Assembly (NCBI GenBank): GCA_030665485.1
Contig: DAOUZV010000059.1
Coordinates: 1 to 7,116, forward strand
Direction of reading: 5' to 3'
From: Chloroflexota bacterium
GTDB lineage: Bacteria; Chloroflexota; Dehalococcoidia; JABGRK01
Length of the DNA: 7,116 nt
Shown here: piece after piece, positions 5,465 through 7,116 of the stretch
Numbering within the stretch: position 1 is the stretch's first letter
How the letters are laid out: the number at the start of each line of letters is the position of its first letter
The notes under the pieces: model-generated
Told to the model about the DNA's origin: nothing
Database searches by the model: none
What the model saw: the letters and a program-made list of their open reading frames with translations, nothing else
Made by a program: the position numbers and the translations under genes

Positions 5465-6649
5465 TTAATCTATGATACGGTGACCATCGTAGCTCTTATC
5501 TAATCGAACTATCAGATAGAACACTGCAAGGCCGATAAAACCAACTATTGCACTAATATGAAACACCCAGTCAAGCCCTAATCCATTATCTACAAACCAC
5601 CCAAGCAGTACGGGCGATAACGAATACCCCAATGTCATACCCATATTAAAAAGGCTGTGTGCCGAAGCCATGCCATGTTTCTTGCCAATCTGAGTGGTCA
5701 TAGCGGCTATAGCCGGTAGAGTCAACGCCCCTCCGATGGACATTACCAACCTTACTATGAACAGTTCTGCAAAACTGCCAGTCAGAGGAATTATGAAATA
5801 GAAGAGCGTGGATGAAATCTGCCCCAGGAGAACTAGTTTTATTTTTGAGTATCTATCGGCAATCCAACCCGTACCCATCTGCAGAAAACCCATCACAATC
5901 GTACCGATAGCCACCAACCAGCCAAGTTCGGAGCCGGTTGACGAGAACCTCGCCTTGGCATAGATAGGTATATAATTATTTAATACGGCTGTTAATGCAC
6001 CCATGCTGGTTCTCACCATCAAAATAGCAATCATCAGCCTATATTTAATCAGTTTCACCATGGAAACTGTTTTTTCGCGCACAACACGCACTGATTCTTT
6101 GCTCTCAGGCACAAATAATAGTGCCACCAGAAAAGCAAAAGACCATATAGCGCTCATAGTAAAAAATACGGTATCAAAGCCATAATAGTCATATACATAA
6201 CCGCTGATAAGTGGCCCCACACCCATTCCGGCAAAAAACGCTATATTAAAAAAGCCCATATAGCGCCCCTCCTGCCCCTTTGGCGACAGTTCGCCCACAT
6301 ATGCGCGGGCCAATGGGACAACTATGGCGGAACCAATGCCCCTAACAAACCTGATGGCCACTATATGATAAAAATTTCCGACGAGGGTAAATGCCAGCCC
6401 CAAAAAAATGTAGAGAAACAGAGCCGAGCATATGAATACTTTTCTTTTACCGGTCTTATCGGAGAGGCGGCCAAATATAGGGAGCAGGATGAAACGGCTT
6501 ACACCAAGAGAAGATGATATTATGCCTAACCAGAGAAAATTTGCCCCCATATCTTGGGAAAACATAGGGAGCAGCGGGGACATGAATGCCATGCCGAGCA
6601 TATCGGCAAAAATAACTATAAAAATCGCAATCAGGATTCTTCTATCCAA
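5465..6649 (-). CDS. MFS transporter, 12-TM DHA1-like
   Basis: This inner-membrane transporter of the major facilitator superfamily has 394 residues, the usual length for 12 helices. Helix 1 begins almost at once and holds D16 (IFADMLGMAF). The loop 2-3 motif A is GRLSDKTGKRK (60-70). Helix 4 has RFVRGIGSA (100-108), and the antiporter-type motif C region is GMGVGPLISG (141-150). A second-half copy of motif A, GWIADRYSKIK, lies near 262-272. This motif set fits proton-driven efflux of small molecules; the substrate is unknown. The start is TTG at 6649, preceded by AAGG about 12 bases upstream. A stop codon 15 bases upstream in frame leaves only CTG as an alternative. It lies 36 bases after the HIT gene on the same strand, so the two are probably one transcript, although their functions have no obvious link. 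No Rho-independent terminator of any strength follows it. Confidence 0.93.
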   Translation of the reverse strand: MDRRILIAIFIVIFADMLGMAFMSPLLPMFSQDMGANFLWLGIISSSLGVSRFILLPIFGRLSDKTGKRKVFICSALFLYIFLGLAFTLVGNFYHIVAIRFVRGIGSAIVVPLARAYVGELSPKGQEGRYMGFFNIAFFAGMGVGPLISGYVYDYYGFDTVFFTMSAIWSFAFLVALLFVPESKESVRVVREKTVSMVKLIKYRLMIAILMVRTSMGALTAVLNNYIPIYAKARFSSTGSELGWLVAIGTIVMGFLQMGTGWIADRYSKIKLVLLGQISSTLFYFIIPLTGSFAELFIVRLVMSIGGALTLPAIAAMTTQIGKKHGMASAHSLFNMGMTLGYSLSPVLLGWFVDNGLGLDWVFHISAIVGFIGLAVFYLIVRLDKSYDGHRIID

Positions 6650-6685
6650 AAACAGCTCGCCTTAAATTACTATATCTCAGAAATA

Positions 6686-7027
6686 CTATCTCATCCTGTC
6701 GGCCATTTTGCGGCCGCCCAACAGGTGCATGTGTATGTGCATTATGATCTGGCCACCATCAGGACCCATGTTTATCACCAAGCGATAGCCCTTTTCAGCA
6801 ACACCCGCTTCTTCTGCAACCCTTTTGGCAAAGGCCATCATACGTCCCATCAGCGGAACATCCTCATCGGCAAGCTCGGCTACGGAAACTATGTGCTTTC
6901 TGGGTATGATCAGGATGTGTACAGGGGTCTGGGGATGGATATCATTGAAGGCGATAAACTCGTCATCCTGATAAACCATATCGCTGGGGATTTCGCCCGC
7001 GGCTATCCGGCAAAAAATGCAGGACAT
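6686..7027 (-). CDS. HIT-family (histidine triad) nucleotide-binding hydrolase, HinT-like
   Basis: This small cytosolic hydrolase is of the HinT branch, which cleaves AMP-linked amine or acyl-phosphate adducts of nucleotides. It is 113 residues, full length for the family. The N-terminal CIFCRI gives zinc ligands C3 and C6, common in bacterial members. Residues 27-45 (FNDIHPQTPVHILIIPRKH) form the nucleotide-binding sheet. The catalytic triad is H97-I-H99-M-H101-LLGG near the C-terminus, with N86 and the GPDGGQ loop (88-93) before it. The usual residue pair just before the triad (often Val-Phe or Val-Tyr) is I-M here, a mild change. The start is ATG after AAGGAG with seven bases between. It is the first gene of the right-hand minus-strand group; a strong hairpin lies 31 bases upstream. 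A housekeeping role in clearing adenylated by-products is the family expectation. Confidence 0.95.
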   Translation of the reverse strand: MSCIFCRIAAGEIPSDMVYQDDEFIAFNDIHPQTPVHILIIPRKHIVSVAELADEDVPLMGRMMAFAKRVAEEAGVAEKGYRLVINMGPDGGQIIMHIHMHLLGGRKMADRMR

Positions 7028-7057
7028 GCCAAATCTCCTTACGTGTTAAAAGATACT

Positions 7058-7082
7058 AGGGGGCATCATCAAGACGCCCCCT
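7058..7082 (-). terminator. Strong GC hairpin upstream of the HIT gene, minus-strand orientation
   Basis: Read on the minus strand, AGGGGGC pairs with GCCCCCT, and three further pairs (one G-U, one U-A, one C-G) continue inward to a five-base loop, giving ten pairs. On the plus strand the G-U position becomes A-C and does not pair, so the structure favours minus-strand RNA. TCTTTT follows the stem after four bases. It is best read as the terminator of a minus-strand gene beyond the right edge, with a cis-regulatory leader of the HIT gene as the alternative. Confidence 0.55.
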
Positions 7083-7116
7083 GTTCATATCTAGTGCTTT
7101 AAGTTTATTCGATTTA
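7083..7116. other. AT-rich spacer at right edge, no feature seen
   Basis: These 34 bases contain no start, ribosome site or repeat that I can support. They probably belong to the 3' side of a neighbouring gene outside the window. Confidence 0.4.

Noticed and set aside
6661..6690. Near direct repeat (GAGATAGTA and GAGATATAGTA on the minus strand) between the HIT and MFS genes
   Set aside because: It is short, imperfect, partly overlaps the HIT stop and is AT-rich; chance is sufficient.
6554..7102. 182-codon open frame on the plus strand across the HIT gene
   Set aside because: The minus strand encodes a textbook histidine triad protein; the plus-strand frame is its shadow.
7027..7116. Promoter for the HIT gene (TTGATG with TTAACA)
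   Set aside because: The -10 match is poor and the -35 falls inside the hairpin; I could not support it.
1..7116. CRISPR arrays, insertion sequences, tRNA or rRNA genes, riboswitches, retron- or phage-like elements
   Set aside because: No spaced repeats, transposase or integrase motifs, terminal inverted repeats or conserved RNA folds were seen on either strand.

Overview
The window looks like ordinary chromosomal DNA from an anaerobic bacterium. Two cysteine-rich ferredoxins, a small multi-cysteine protein and a cysteine-free Crp/Fnr-type regulator sit close together, and nothing suggests phage, plasmid, insertion sequence or CRISPR. Base composition is near balanced, genes are tightly packed, and Shine-Dalgarno sites are clear at several starts (AAGGAGG, GGGGAGG, AAGGAG). 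My impression is an uncultured Chloroflexota (Dehalococcoidia-like) or another sulfate-reducer- or clostridia-like anaerobe, but no marker gene settles this.

Left block, plus strand (1-2482): a dicluster ferredoxin cut by the left edge, a 215-residue protein I cannot name, and a 14-helix DHA2-type drug/metabolite exporter. The exporter start overlaps the preceding stop in an ATGA arrangement, so the three read as one operon whose promoter lies outside the window. The exporter ends tail to tail with the minus-strand block, overlapping it by 23 bases.

Middle block, minus strand (4300 down to 2460): a Crp/Fnr-family regulator, then a 115-base gap, then a 74-residue zinc-ribbon-like protein and a 262-residue protein. 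The 262-residue protein joins a ferredoxin domain, a His/Cys-rich linker and a C-terminal cysteine domain. The gap holds a perfect 16-base palindrome of Fnr/HcpR type. A -10-like hexamer lies exactly where a class II activator site centred at -41.5 would need it. The likely reading is that the regulator controls the two metal-protein genes beside it, perhaps in answer to NO or redox stress. The hybrid cluster protein gene I would expect near such a set is not in the window.

Right block, minus strand (7027 down to 4272): a HIT-family nucleotide hydrolase, a 12-helix MFS transporter started by TTG, and a multi-pass membrane protein of unknown function. The last of these overlaps the regulator gene by 29 bases and has its own candidate promoter. 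No stretch longer than about 120 bases lacks a gene, and no tRNA, rRNA or riboswitch was seen.
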